33,168 nt of DNA from an uncultured Bacteroidota bacterium (GCA_903903635.1 CAIUZK010000118.1:1-33168); one strand, 5' to 3'; numbered from the stretch's first letter, positions 7,172-16,696 are shown. The notes: generated from the sequence alone by a model not told the origin. Program-made: numbers and translations.

Positions 7172-9064
7172 CTAATCTGTAACCTTAATAGTTGTAATAA
7201 TTTTATCTCCCTGGCTGCTAAAATACAACTCCTTTACCTTTTCTTTTTGTCCATACAGCGAAGAGTTCCAGCCTTCAGCCAACTGTTGCATCAAAATGGC
7301 GCCATTACCATCTGTTGAATTTATATTTACCAAACAATTTGATTTCATTGGCAAGTGCCACAACTGCCTCATAGTCATGGCAGACGGTTTACCCTTCATT
7401 TCATCCCTTATTTCCCAAACGGGTACATTCTTTTTCTTAACCACCCTTCGCTTGTGCGCAATCCCGTTTTTCATATAACTATAAACCCCAACAGCACCTT
7501 CAAATACATAATCATCTCCCGATTCACTGATATCAGCCTGTAATAATCCGGACCAGTAATACCAGATAAATCTCCCACCTTTCAGCATCTGGTCTTTATC
7601 ATCCAGCATTATGGTATTATGCGCTGCTGTTCCTGTAAAATACCGCATAGTCGCATCATCGGTATTGTATTTATAACTCCCGGCATCTGGCAAAATATTT
7701 TCGCCTTTATACCATATATCAAGGTGAAGGTTATCAGCATGCGATGGCCTGTCTTTATATCCGCCACATTTAATGAAGGTGAGCGTTTCTACTTCCCGAA
7801 TCACATAGTAGCCACCTTTCGCAAAAGCGAAACAACCATTTCCCGGCATCCAAACCTCTTTCTTCTTTCCGCTAAGGCCATACCATTCCACATCCTCCGA
7901 AATATCATCATAGCCAAGGTTCATACCCAATACCACAGCTAAAGCCTGCAACTGTGCCCGGTAGTCCCGGTAATGACTATGACTTAATTTGAAGAATAAT
8001 GCCCCGTCATTGGCACCATAATTAGGCAGCCATCCGTTTTCCTCCACAAGGCATGTCCTCAAAAAAACAACCGACTTTCTTGCTCTTTCATAAACGACAT
8101 CACTGAACTTCTCTCCGTTTTTCTCTGATAAGGTTATTGCCCATGTAAGCAACTGAACCACGATCCTATGGTAGTTCATTGAAAACTGCAGATAGGTCCC
8201 GTCTTCATACACCTGGTAGGTAATCTCTTCTTCAAACCATTGCTTGCCTTTTCGCTTCCAGTCAGCAGCGCCGGGCAAGGTGGGGTACAATATTCCGGCA
8301 ATGTATAGTGTCAGTGTTTCAGTTATAGCATGATTGTTGCGCACTGCAATTCTCGAAAAATCAATATTCTTATACACATGATCCATGTGCCAATATATGG
8401 CATGCTGTATATGGCCAAAGACCTCTTCAGTCAGTGCAGGTGAATTCTTGTAATAATGGAGGGCAAATGTCCAGTTAAGAACTCTTAACGACATCTCCTG
8501 GCTGCATCTGTAATTGGGGCCGCAGTTTACAGGATTGCTTTTTATCCATGATATTATATCCCTGAAAACGATTTCAGAACAATCGGCTTTAAAATGATAA
8601 TCATACCGAATGATATCATACAAATAAGAAAACCTTGATTTTTCCCATACAAATTTGATATCACCGGCTTCTTTTGAATAATCGGCAATCTCTGTCCAGT
8701 GTTTCTGAACATCATACCTATACCCGGAATCGGGATTAGTAACCCAATCGTAATTTACTCCCAGGTCTGTAAGTATGCTGTTGAATAATAGTAGTTTCCC
8801 CTCCTTCAGATTATCAAAAGACAATTTCAGTGCAGGCTCCGGAGTGCAGGTAAATTGCAATGATTCTTTGCTGCTAAAGAAGAATTTTACTTCCTGGCGC
8901 TTCCAGTCGGCTAAAGACAGGTAATGCTTGATTGCCGGGGCAGCCGGGAATCTGCTTTTTAGTAATCCCAGCCTTTTCACCAGCTCATACCGGGCTCTGA
9001 ATCCGGTATAACGCCAGCCCATATTGCTCACCAGGTTTACTACTTTCTTTATTTTCCCAAACAT
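7172..9064 (-). CDS. Heparinase II/III-like protein, apparently cytosolic
   Basis: From ATG 9064 the protein has 630 residues; AGAGG lies about 8 nt upstream, and a GTG at 9130 is a less likely start. The first 300 or so residues form the alpha-helical toroid of the heparinase II/III N-terminal type (RNNHAITETLTLY, NYHRIVVQLLTW). The rest is the beta-sandwich of the Hepar_II_III family, with NYGANDGALFF, the SHADNLHLD motif and AAHNTIMLDDKDQM, which contain the histidines and tyrosines expected near the lyase site. No signal peptide or membrane segment is visible, unlike degradative heparinases. Proteins of this kind recur inside bacterial polysaccharide biosynthesis loci beside WbuB-like transferases, which suggests a role in synthesis or quality control of the glycan rather than nutrient degradation; that is inference. 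The next gene follows after 2 nt. Confidence 0.85.
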   Translation of the reverse strand: MFGKIKKVVNLVSNMGWRYTGFRARYELVKRLGLLKSRFPAAPAIKHYLSLADWKRQEVKFFFSSKESLQFTCTPEPALKLSFDNLKEGKLLLFNSILTDLGVNYDWVTNPDSGYRYDVQKHWTEIADYSKEAGDIKFVWEKSRFSYLYDIIRYDYHFKADCSEIVFRDIISWIKSNPVNCGPNYRCSQEMSLRVLNWTFALHYYKNSPALTEEVFGHIQHAIYWHMDHVYKNIDFSRIAVRNNHAITETLTLYIAGILYPTLPGAADWKRKGKQWFEEEITYQVYEDGTYLQFSMNYHRIVVQLLTWAITLSEKNGEKFSDVVYERARKSVVFLRTCLVEENGWLPNYGANDGALFFKLSHSHYRDYRAQLQALAVVLGMNLGYDDISEDVEWYGLSGKKKEVWMPGNGCFAFAKGGYYVIREVETLTFIKCGGYKDRPSHADNLHLDIWYKGENILPDAGSYKYNTDDATMRYFTGTAAHNTIMLDDKDQMLKGGRFIWYYWSGLLQADISESGDDYVFEGAVGVYSYMKNGIAHKRRVVKKKNVPVWEIRDEMKGKPSAMTMRQLWHLPMKSNCLVNINSTDGNGAILMQQLAEGWNSSLYGQKEKVKELYFSSQGDKIITTIKVTD

Positions 9065-9132
9065 AATGAGGACCTCTATCTTATGTGCTCCCGATCTGAT
9101 TCCTTTATAAATTAAATACTTTCTTGACACAA

Positions 9133-11787
9133 TTACAGTGTCACAATAAATTCCGCTCCTTCATGCTCCTCGCTTTTCACTTCAATGCTGCCACCCAGCG
9201 ACTCAACCTGTGTTTTGGTAATATACAGCCCTATACCCTTGCTGTCATGTCCTGCATGAAACACCTGATTCAGCTTAAATATCCTGTTGCCATATTTCTG
9301 AAGATTTAAACCTAGTCCGTTATCCTTTACTCTTACCTGCATCTTCCCATCTATCACGCCAATGAACACTGATATTTCAGGCACAACATCTGCCCTGATA
9401 TACTTCAACGAATTGCTTATAAGATTGTACAGAATATTCTCCAGGTAGGCTTTGGGATATCTGATTTCAGAGATGCCGAGTTCCAGCATTATGTTTGCCT
9501 CCTTCTCATAGATGACACTCTGAAGTTGAGCGGTAATCTCATTTATGATAAGTCGTAAATCACAATTATCAAAGGGTATTTCCTTATTCAGCTTTATTTC
9601 GGTTATTTCCATCAGGGTTGCCAGGCTGTTCAGCAAAGACATACTGCTCTCTTGTATGAACTGCAGGCCCTGATCTATTGTAAACCCTTTACCTGCTGCA
9701 ATCTCAGCCGCCGAGAGGCCTGTTTTCTGCTGCTCAATCAATGTTTCAGCCAGTACTTTTATATTACCAGCCGGCCCCCTGAGGTTATGCGCGATAATAT
9801 GACTCAGTTCTTCCAGTTGATCAACTTTATTCAGCAGGCTCTCTTTAGATGCTTCCAGTTCCTTGTTCTTTTTTTTAATTTCAATCTCCAGCTTCTTTTT
9901 ATCTGTAATATCTACGAGTTGAGCAATGAAAAATTTTGGTGTTCCATCAGTATCCCAAACAAGCGAAAGGGTGAGTAATACCAGAACGATTTTTTTATCT
10001 TTCGATATGTATCTCTTCTCAATGGTATAAGTGGATATCTCTTTTTTCAGCATCTTCCTCAGCATCCTTGTATCCATTTCTATATCATCCGGATAAGCGA
10101 TGTCCTGGAAAGTCAGTTTCAGTAGTTCCTCTTTACCATATCCTGTCATTGTACAGAATGCCGCATTTACATCCAGCCACATTCCATCTGTACTTATTAA
10201 GGCCATACCAATTCCCGAATAATCAAATGCGCTAGAGAATGTATCTGCGCTCGTTTTCAGTAATTGCTGGGCTACTATAAGGTCAGTTACATTGATACCA
10301 TATGCCAGCAAAAACTCGAGGCTTCGATCTTCCCTTAATACCGGCTTTAATATTCTCAGATGATATTCTTCATCTCCTTGTTTCGAAATTAATTTTTCAA
10401 TCATTTGCGCGCTTTCGCCGCTTTCCTTTGCCTTATTATACAATGCAAACCTTTCCTCGTAAAACGAATCAGGTCTGTTCCTGAATTTTGCATAATCAAT
10501 GTCTGTTTTGCCTATCATCCACTGCCTCAATGCTTCATTTTTGAAGGCATTTCTGTTCACAAAAAGATAGGTGTTGTTTTCATCGAATACAGCAATATCA
10601 GCGGGTATATTATGCAGTACATTCTCATAAAATTTCCGCTGTTCTTCGAAGCGTTTATCAATACTTATCTGCTCAGTATTATCTGTAAATTTCCATATCT
10701 CCCCTTTTACATGTTCATCAAGCGAAAACGTAATAAAATCAAGTTTAAAGGTTCGGCCATCAATCAGCTCCAATTTTTTATTGGTAAAACTGACTCCCTT
10801 TTGAATTAATTCTTTAATTCCATTTTTTACCTGTTCAGGATATTTATAGAAATGCTCGCTTCTTTCAAAGCACTCTTCCATAGTCAATCCCCTGGCCATA
10901 TCCGGGCCACCTGTAATTCCAAATATGCCGCAAAATAAATCGTTTGTGAAAATCACCTTGTGCTGCTCGTCTGTTACCAATATACCGCTGTTAAGGTTAT
11001 TAATCAGCCTGGCAAGAAGGTTGGAGACAGACAAATACTTCTGTTCTGCAATTTTACGGTCAGTAATATCTGTGTGTGTACCTATAAAACGTAATAGTTG
11101 CCCATCCTCAGTTCGCGACAAGCCAACCCCTCGGCTCAATATCCATTTATAAGTTCCGTCCTTGCATAAAAACCTGAACTCTACTGAGTAGTTGGGTTTC
11201 CTGCCGGTCATATATGCATCCGTAGCCTCAGCCACTATCGCCATATCAGCAGGATGAAGTTTTTCATGCCAAACATTCTTATTTGCTATTTCAGATCTGT
11301 CATAACCAAAGATTTCATGCCATTTATCTGAAAAAATAATTTCCCTTGTTTGCATATTCATATCCCAAACCCCTTCCCCCGAAGCATCAAGAGCCGACAT
11401 CCATAAGTGCTCAACATTTGTTTTGTTTTCCGCTCCCTGTATATGCGTAACGGTGATAAACAAAAAACCATCATCAGGATGAATAGGCAATACCGCCAGG
11501 TCAAAAGCCAATAGCACATTTCCTGAATTTATAGTACAACTTAAATAACTACTTTTTTTCGACCGAAACCCTTCATCAATCAAACCCTCACAATGTTTCA
11601 GGATACTTTCTGCCGGCAATTCAGATATATGCTTGCCGGCATATTCATTCTTCTCAACAGGCAAAATATCCGATTTTTCCCACAGACATGTAATTAGTCG
11701 GTCTTTCGACACCTCCATAACCCTGCAACACAAATGGAGCAAAGTATTTACAATTATGTCTTTTTCGTTTCTCAAGATACCTGGCAT
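9133..11787 (-). CDS. Multi-PAS hybrid-less sensor histidine kinase
   Basis: The ATG at 11787 gives 884 residues; a GTG at 11835 would add 16. There is an N-terminal PAS-like region (about 20-115), a PAS_3-type domain with PAC (about 128-245, ending in GTHTDITDRK), two further PAS domains (about 255-370 and 388-505) and a fourth (about 515-632, ending in VDITDKKKLE). A coiled coil (about 632-660) leads to the dimerisation/phosphoacceptor box with His667 (SHIIAHNLRG). The ATPase domain shows Asn788/Asn792 (N box), DNGLG (822-826) and KGIGLYI (G2). No membrane helices are seen, so it is probably a cytosolic sensor of a small ligand, redox state or light. No receiver domain or response-regulator gene is present nearby. 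It sits in the glycan operon between the epimerase and heparinase-like genes. Confidence 0.9.
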   Translation of the reverse strand: MPGILRNEKDIIVNTLLHLCCRVMEVSKDRLITCLWEKSDILPVEKNEYAGKHISELPAESILKHCEGLIDEGFRSKKSSYLSCTINSGNVLLAFDLAVLPIHPDDGFLFITVTHIQGAENKTNVEHLWMSALDASGEGVWDMNMQTREIIFSDKWHEIFGYDRSEIANKNVWHEKLHPADMAIVAEATDAYMTGRKPNYSVEFRFLCKDGTYKWILSRGVGLSRTEDGQLLRFIGTHTDITDRKIAEQKYLSVSNLLARLINNLNSGILVTDEQHKVIFTNDLFCGIFGITGGPDMARGLTMEECFERSEHFYKYPEQVKNGIKELIQKGVSFTNKKLELIDGRTFKLDFITFSLDEHVKGEIWKFTDNTEQISIDKRFEEQRKFYENVLHNIPADIAVFDENNTYLFVNRNAFKNEALRQWMIGKTDIDYAKFRNRPDSFYEERFALYNKAKESGESAQMIEKLISKQGDEEYHLRILKPVLREDRSLEFLLAYGINVTDLIVAQQLLKTSADTFSSAFDYSGIGMALISTDGMWLDVNAAFCTMTGYGKEELLKLTFQDIAYPDDIEMDTRMLRKMLKKEISTYTIEKRYISKDKKIVLVLLTLSLVWDTDGTPKFFIAQLVDITDKKKLEIEIKKKNKELEASKESLLNKVDQLEELSHIIAHNLRGPAGNIKVLAETLIEQQKTGLSAAEIAAGKGFTIDQGLQFIQESSMSLLNSLATLMEITEIKLNKEIPFDNCDLRLIINEITAQLQSVIYEKEANIMLELGISEIRYPKAYLENILYNLISNSLKYIRADVVPEISVFIGVIDGKMQVRVKDNGLGLNLQKYGNRIFKLNQVFHAGHDSKGIGLYITKTQVESLGGSIEVKSEEHEGAEFIVTL

Positions 11788-11848
11788 AAATAATGTTGCA
11801 AAGCTTATCAAAATTCCTGATCCAACCAGACCCACTATTTCAATCTGA

Positions 11849-11870
11849 ATAACACCAATTTTGGTGTTAT
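11849..11870. promoter_or_regulatory. Palindromic operator-like site upstream of the sensor kinase
   Basis: A perfect 10-bp inverted repeat with a 2-nt centre (ATAACACCAA-TT-TTGGTGTTAT) lies in the 271-nt space between wecB and the kinase start. A near-consensus -7 box, TAAGCTTTG on the minus strand (11799-11807), lies between it and the ATG, so the palindrome would sit about 45-65 nt upstream of transcription start, where an activator or repressor could bind. Its short loop and lack of a T-run argue against a terminator. Confidence 0.5.
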
Positions 11871-12058
11871 CATCATAATACTATCATTACGCCCGCACTT
11901 AATCCTTACCAATCCGATATTAACACCTAAAAGAGTCTAAAGATAGATTTAATAATTGCACTTCAATTTCAGACACCTTCTTATGAATACTTTAGTATCA
12001 ATTCTAAACCTGGTTACACTATATTTTACACAAAGTGATTCAGCTAATTTCCTCTATC

Positions 12059-13165
12059 TTATAATTGTTTCAAATCAAAAATTTCAGCTATCCGCTTCAC
12101 TATTCTATCAGAGGTTTTCCCGTCCCACATTTCAGGAATGCCGCCCTTTTTCCAGTTTCCGGAAAATAGTTTTTCAAATGCCGGGGCGATGCTGTCAGGA
12201 TTGGTTCCCAACAACTCATTCGTACCAACAGTGCATGTTTCAGGTCTTTCAGTACTATCCCTCAAAGTCATACAGGGTACTGCCATAACAGTAGCCTCTT
12301 CCGTAATTCCTCCGGAATCAGTAATAACTGCTTTTGCATTTTGCACAAGGTAATTGAACTCAAGATAACCCAGTGGCTCCGTGAGAATCAGATTATCAGC
12401 AGCTATTCCGGTTGTTTCCAGCATTTTCGCTGTGCGTGGATGCACAGGGAAGATCACTGGCATACCCTTTGATGATTTAATGATCTCTGTTACCAGTTCC
12501 ATTAGCTTGGCACCATTATCCACATTGGCCGGACGGTGTAAGGTCATGATAATGTATCCCTGCCTGGTCAGTTGGCATTTCTCCCAAACATCCGGTTGTT
12601 TGAACCTGGGCATTTGTTTGTAAAGGGTATCAATCATTGTGTTACCCACAAAAAATATCCGATTATCACTTATTCCGGATTTGCGCAAATTACCATTGGC
12701 TATTTCGGAAGTCGTGAAAAAATAATCTGTAATAGAATCCGTTACCATTCTGTTTATTTCCTCTGGCATAGTCCAGTCACCCGATCTGATACCGGCTTCC
12801 ACATGAGCAACCTTAATGTTGTTCATCTTTTTTGCTGCAATTGAACAGGCCATCGTTGATGTAACATCGCCAACAACAATACACAGATCACAAGGCTTTT
12901 GCATTAACAGTTTTTCATACCCTACCATTATTTTCCCGGTCTGCTCAGCCTGAGTACCAGACCCTGCTTCAAGATTAAAATCAGGAGCAGGGATATTCAA
13001 CTGGTCAAAAAAATCGCCACTCATTTTTTTGTCGTAATGCTGCCCGGTATGCACAAGTCTGTAATGCATATCCAAACCAGCTAAACGCTGCTTTTCTATA
13101 GCCTCAATAATTGGCGCTATCTTAATAAAATTTGGTCTTGCTCCTGCTATGATATCAATTAACAT
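12059..13165 (-). CDS. wecB: UDP-N-acetylglucosamine 2-epimerase, non-hydrolysing
   Basis: This 368-residue cytosolic enzyme interconverts UDP-GlcNAc and UDP-ManNAc (or a related pair), feeding surface-polysaccharide synthesis. Family signatures are complete and in order: GARPNFIKIAPII at residues 8-20, HTGQHYD (39-45), VVGD with Asp100, HVEAGIRSGD with Glu123, MPEEINR with Glu135/136, TLHRPANVDN with His210, PVHPRT with His242, ITDSGGITEEA (281-291) and LRDSTERPET with Arg302 and Arg308. The length is normal. It lies 73 nt downstream of the fusion oxidoreductase on the same strand. Since no UDP-ManNAc dehydrogenase is present in the window, the product may be used directly, or the enzyme may act on a modified UDP-sugar as FnlC/WbjD-type relatives do; the sequence alone does not decide this. 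Confidence 0.93.
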   Translation of the reverse strand: MLIDIIAGARPNFIKIAPIIEAIEKQRLAGLDMHYRLVHTGQHYDKKMSGDFFDQLNIPAPDFNLEAGSGTQAEQTGKIMVGYEKLLMQKPCDLCIVVGDVTSTMACSIAAKKMNNIKVAHVEAGIRSGDWTMPEEINRMVTDSITDYFFTTSEIANGNLRKSGISDNRIFFVGNTMIDTLYKQMPRFKQPDVWEKCQLTRQGYIIMTLHRPANVDNGAKLMELVTEIIKSSKGMPVIFPVHPRTAKMLETTGIAADNLILTEPLGYLEFNYLVQNAKAVITDSGGITEEATVMAVPCMTLRDSTERPETCTVGTNELLGTNPDSIAPAFEKLFSGNWKKGGIPEMWDGKTSDRIVKRIAEIFDLKQL

Positions 13166-13238
13166 AACTAATAAACACTTTTATAACCTAAAATCCGTTC
13201 ACCGGCAATATTGTCTCCAATTAACCTATTTATTCTGA

Positions 13239-15353
13239 TCAGGGGTTAATGCTAACCCACTCTCTTTTTATTAAACTCTCCACGGCTGCAAAACCTGCCA
13301 ATGTAGTATTTACAATTTCATCCATTGGTATAAGTGATTTCCCTCCGTTTTTCACCCGGTCTGCCAGCATTTTAAATTGCGCAGCATGACCCTTATCTAC
13401 ATTGGTTTTCATCTTCGAAAATCCGCCGGTACCATAACCTTCCGTCAATCTGAAATTATCGGTAATCAATGTCCTTTCCTGCGAATAAACTTCAATTCTT
13501 TCTTTCGAATAGGATTTAGAGCCATTCGCGAAGTAATTGATCACACCGGTACTGCCATTTTCATACTGTAATAAAATCGAGGCATTATCTGTATTCACTT
13601 GAGGATTCACCCCCATAGCATTCATACATACCGACTTTATCCTGCTGCCTGTCAAAAATGTAATCAGGTCCATATAATGGCAAGCCTCACCCATTATTCT
13701 TCCTCCTCCCACTTTCATATCATGCACCCACACATTGGCTGGAATATTACCTGCATTCATGGTTGCAATAACATTCATCTGCGAATCACCAACCAGTTGC
13801 TTTACCTTCTGCATGTGCGGAGAGAATCGCCTGTTGAATCCAACTGTCAGCGTTTTACTACCGTCATATGCCGCCAATATTTCATTGAGTTCTTCCTTAT
13901 TTAATGCCAATGGCTTCTCAACAAAAACATGTTTACCGGCACGCAGACTTTCGGTCACCATGTGGGCATGCTCATTATGCCGGGTAGTTATCATCACCAG
14001 ATCCACACTGGCATCACTGAGTATACTTTTATAATCGCTGGTACTTTTACCTATTTTATATTTTTTGGCTAATGCAGTACCTGTCACTCCCGAAGCGCTC
14101 GCAATTGCATAAAGCGGTGCCTGAATTTCGCCTAATACAGGCAACATGGTCATGCTGGTAAAATTACCTGCACCAATAATACCTATTCCACCCTTGCCGG
14201 GAGCAAAATTCCCCTGGTTCACCAATACTGTAACCGAAGAATTGCTGTCCTCCGGATATTCTAATATCGATGCGATGCTTTCTTTGTTACTGATGTTTGA
14301 ATAGATCTTACTGAACTCACTAAGACTGATCCGCTCCGTAATCAAAGAGGCAACATCCAGTTTTCCGGTAGCTATAGTTCGTAATATTGCTTGAAAATTC
14401 CTCTGCTCCGTCCATCTAACAAATGGCAAAGGATAATCAATGCCCCCCTTTTCGTAACTGTCATCATACCGCCCTGGCCCATAGGAGCAGGATACCTGGA
14501 AAGTAAGTTCCTTCTCATAAAAATCTGCCCTGCTGATATTAAGCCCTATAACACCTACCAATATTATTCGCCCCCGTTTCCGACTCATCTTAGCGGCCTG
14601 TGCAATAATTTCATCGGTCTTGGCCGATGCCGTAATAATAACACCATCGGCCCCAATGTTACCTGTAAATTCTGTTACAAACTTTACAACATCTGTACCA
14701 TCTGCCGGGTTAATGGCGATTACTCCCTTTTTCTTTGCAATGGCCACCTTGTTGGCATCCAGGTCAATACCAATTACGGTACAACCATTTGCAACAAGTA
14801 ATTCTGCTGTAATTAGACCGATAAGACCTAACCCTACAACAACAATTATTTCACCCAGTTTGGGATCGCAAAGCCTGATTCCCTGCAAGCCTATCGAACC
14901 AATTACGGTAAAAGCCGCTTCTTCATCAGTAACATTATCAGGCACATGTGCGCATAGGTTTTTAGGTACACATACAAATTCAGCATGTGCGCCGTTTGAG
15001 GCTACCCTGTCTCCTATCACAAAATCACTCACACCTTCACCTACTGCTATTACTTTTCCTACATTGCAGTAACCCAATGGCAATGGCTGCCCCAGCTTAT
15101 TGAATACCGCTTGTAGTGTAGGCTTCAATCCATCTGTTTTGATTTTACCCAATACCTGCTTTACCTTATCCGGCTGCTGTCTTGCTTTCTGAAGCATATT
15201 AGCCCTTCCAAATTCAACAAGCATACGCTCTGTACCAGCCGAGACAAGCGAGCGAGTCGTTCTGATCAGCACATGCCCTATCTTCACCACAGGGGCAGGC
15301 ACATCCTCCAATACAGTTGCTCCGGTCTTAAATGATTGTATAATTTGTTTCAA
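13239..15353 (-). CDS. Fusion of zinc-type MDR dehydrogenase and Gfo/Idh/MocA oxidoreductase
   Basis: A single 704-residue chain joins two dehydrogenases. Residues about 1-370 are a medium-chain dehydrogenase/reductase: SAGTER near 38-43, GYCNVGKV (94-101), and a Rossmann loop GLGLIG (174-179) followed by acidic Asp197. Residues about 385-704 are a Gfo/Idh/MocA domain: GIIGAG (391-396), the EKPLAL catalytic motif (479-484), GFNRRFSPHM and a late GEACHYMD active-site segment. The start is TTG at 15353; the upstream frame offers no ATG, and MKQIIQSFKTG is a typical N-terminus. Such two-domain oxidoreductases recur in polysaccharide loci beside heparinase-like and GT4 genes, but the reaction is not established; coupled oxidation and reduction of a nucleotide sugar with shared NAD(P) is a reasonable inference. 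A good promoter lies upstream at 15439-15469. Confidence 0.88.
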   Translation of the reverse strand: MKQIIQSFKTGATVLEDVPAPVVKIGHVLIRTTRSLVSAGTERMLVEFGRANMLQKARQQPDKVKQVLGKIKTDGLKPTLQAVFNKLGQPLPLGYCNVGKVIAVGEGVSDFVIGDRVASNGAHAEFVCVPKNLCAHVPDNVTDEEAAFTVIGSIGLQGIRLCDPKLGEIIVVVGLGLIGLITAELLVANGCTVIGIDLDANKVAIAKKKGVIAINPADGTDVVKFVTEFTGNIGADGVIITASAKTDEIIAQAAKMSRKRGRIILVGVIGLNISRADFYEKELTFQVSCSYGPGRYDDSYEKGGIDYPLPFVRWTEQRNFQAILRTIATGKLDVASLITERISLSEFSKIYSNISNKESIASILEYPEDSNSSVTVLVNQGNFAPGKGGIGIIGAGNFTSMTMLPVLGEIQAPLYAIASASGVTGTALAKKYKIGKSTSDYKSILSDASVDLVMITTRHNEHAHMVTESLRAGKHVFVEKPLALNKEELNEILAAYDGSKTLTVGFNRRFSPHMQKVKQLVGDSQMNVIATMNAGNIPANVWVHDMKVGGGRIMGEACHYMDLITFLTGSRIKSVCMNAMGVNPQVNTDNASILLQYENGSTGVINYFANGSKSYSKERIEVYSQERTLITDNFRLTEGYGTGGFSKMKTNVDKGHAAQFKMLADRVKNGGKSLIPMDEIVNTTLAGFAAVESLIKREWVSINP

Positions 15354-15438
15354 AATCTGGCTATGTTTAACAGCAAAACGGAGATCAACATATGAACTAA
15401 TAATTGTTTTTTATTAATCCATTAGCTTTTTCAGGGTG

Positions 15439-15469
15439 CAAAGGTAATTATATTATAGGGTAATGGAAA
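15439..15469 (-). promoter_or_regulatory. Bacteroidota-type promoter upstream of the fusion oxidoreductase
   Basis: On the minus strand a consensus -7 element TACCTTTG (15439-15446) is preceded after 20 nt by a TTT triplet (15467-15469) in place of TTG. Transcription would start near 15433, about 80 nt before the TTG start codon. It would drive the fusion oxidoreductase, wecB and possibly the genes downstream, independently of the GT4 gene that ends at 15473. Confidence 0.55.
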
Positions 15470-15472
15470 TTA

Positions 15473-16510
15473 TCAATTATTGCTTTTAGCGGCAGAGGGC
15501 TGCATTAACAGCAATTCAATCAATCTTTCTACTTCATTCCTCGTCACCACTTTTGAAAATGGCAATTCTTCACTCATGGCGTTAATTACTGCATTGGCAA
15601 CCGACATTTTATCCATTGCCTCAAAAGTGAGGCTGGGAACTACCACATCGTGCACATAGGGCAGATTGCTGGCTATCACTTTCATCCCGCTGTCCGCAGC
15701 CTCTATCAATGGCAAACCAAAGCTTTCCATAACTGAGGGAAATATAAGATAGGGGCAATTAAAATACAACTCCCTTGGATCAACATACACATGGTTTACA
15801 ATTCTTGCGCCCCTTGCATTCAGATCATTCATTCTTGCCACATACTGAGGTCCGGTTTCATCAATTGTAACATGCAACACAGGTTTAAATCCTTTTGATA
15901 AAAGATACTCCCATGCATCAAACAGGGTTCCATGATTTTTCTGAGGAGATGGATTACTTATAAAAACAAACTCATCTTTATTCCGTTCTCCAAAAGACTT
16001 ATGTTCACCTGTATATTTCCTGTCATCATAAAATGGTATCTGAAGGCAGTGTTGCTTATCCTTCAACCCAATATTCGTCAACTCCTCCACCATATGAGGT
16101 GTTTGAACTATGTAATAATCTGTATTGCCGTTAAATAATTTAATAACCAGGTATTTAAGGTATAGCTTAAAATACTTAGGGTTAAATTTCTGTCTGGGCG
16201 CTTCCAGCAATTTCTGGTTATGAGAGTAGGTATATACAGAGCATTTCAGTTTTATGGGAGGAGGTGTATTGGCAAAACAAAACACTTTTGAATAATCATT
16301 TCTTCGAGCCTTATAAAATTTTATCCGCTCACTGAGCTTATTCGGTATTACTATATAATTACTTTTTAACCGGGCAGGAGGTTCAAATCTGGGATCAAGC
16401 AAAAAATAAAATAGTTCTTTCTGCTTATGCTCAAGAATTTTTTCTATCAGGTAATCAAGGAGTACTGCACCTCCTCCCTTATTAATATATAACGCATCTA
16501 TAAGAATCAT
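15473..16510 (-). CDS. Glycosyltransferase family 4
   Basis: A 345-residue GT-B enzyme. It begins with MILIDALYINKGGGAVLL, the glycine-rich acceptor-side loop of GT4 enzymes. The donor domain begins near residue 165 (FVFISNPSPQKNHGTLFDA) and has the C-terminal signature FPSVMESFGLPLIEAADSG, with the E-x7-E pair that contacts the nucleotide sugar. There is no signal peptide, so it acts at the cytosolic membrane face. Its start is separated by 186 nt from the divergent O-acyltransferase gene, a space that must hold both promoters; on the minus strand TACTTTTA precedes the ATG but is not full consensus. Sugar specificity is unknown. Confidence 0.87.
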   Translation of the reverse strand: MILIDALYINKGGGAVLLDYLIEKILEHKQKELFYFLLDPRFEPPARLKSNYIVIPNKLSERIKFYKARRNDYSKVFCFANTPPPIKLKCSVYTYSHNQKLLEAPRQKFNPKYFKLYLKYLVIKLFNGNTDYYIVQTPHMVEELTNIGLKDKQHCLQIPFYDDRKYTGEHKSFGERNKDEFVFISNPSPQKNHGTLFDAWEYLLSKGFKPVLHVTIDETGPQYVARMNDLNARGARIVNHVYVDPRELYFNCPYLIFPSVMESFGLPLIEAADSGMKVIASNLPYVHDVVVPSLTFEAMDKMSVANAVINAMSEELPFSKVVTRNEVERLIELLLMQPSAAKSNN

Positions 16511-16696
16511 TGGCCGGATTTACTTGAATACTAAAAGTACACACTGTTTTCCTACTTGGAAAAATTTGAAAAAAATAGTAGGTTTACCTTCGATTTTACT
16601 TAAACTCTTGCAACAATATTACTGAAACTATTTTTACCGGTATAAGTTTTACAATACAAAATAGCAATAGCTAATAAATAATAACATCACAATTTC

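Noticed and set aside
11787-11835. GTG start at 11835 for the sensor kinase, adding a hydrophobic GSGILISFATLF stretch
   Set aside because: A near-consensus -7 box (11799-11807) lies inside the extension and the ATG at 11787 gives a normal PAS-kinase N-terminus; not fully excluded.
14391-15072. Plus-strand frames of 136 and 150 codons opposite the fusion oxidoreductase
   Set aside because: They are antisense shadows of a strongly conserved coding region, with low-complexity Thr/Ser/Pro composition.
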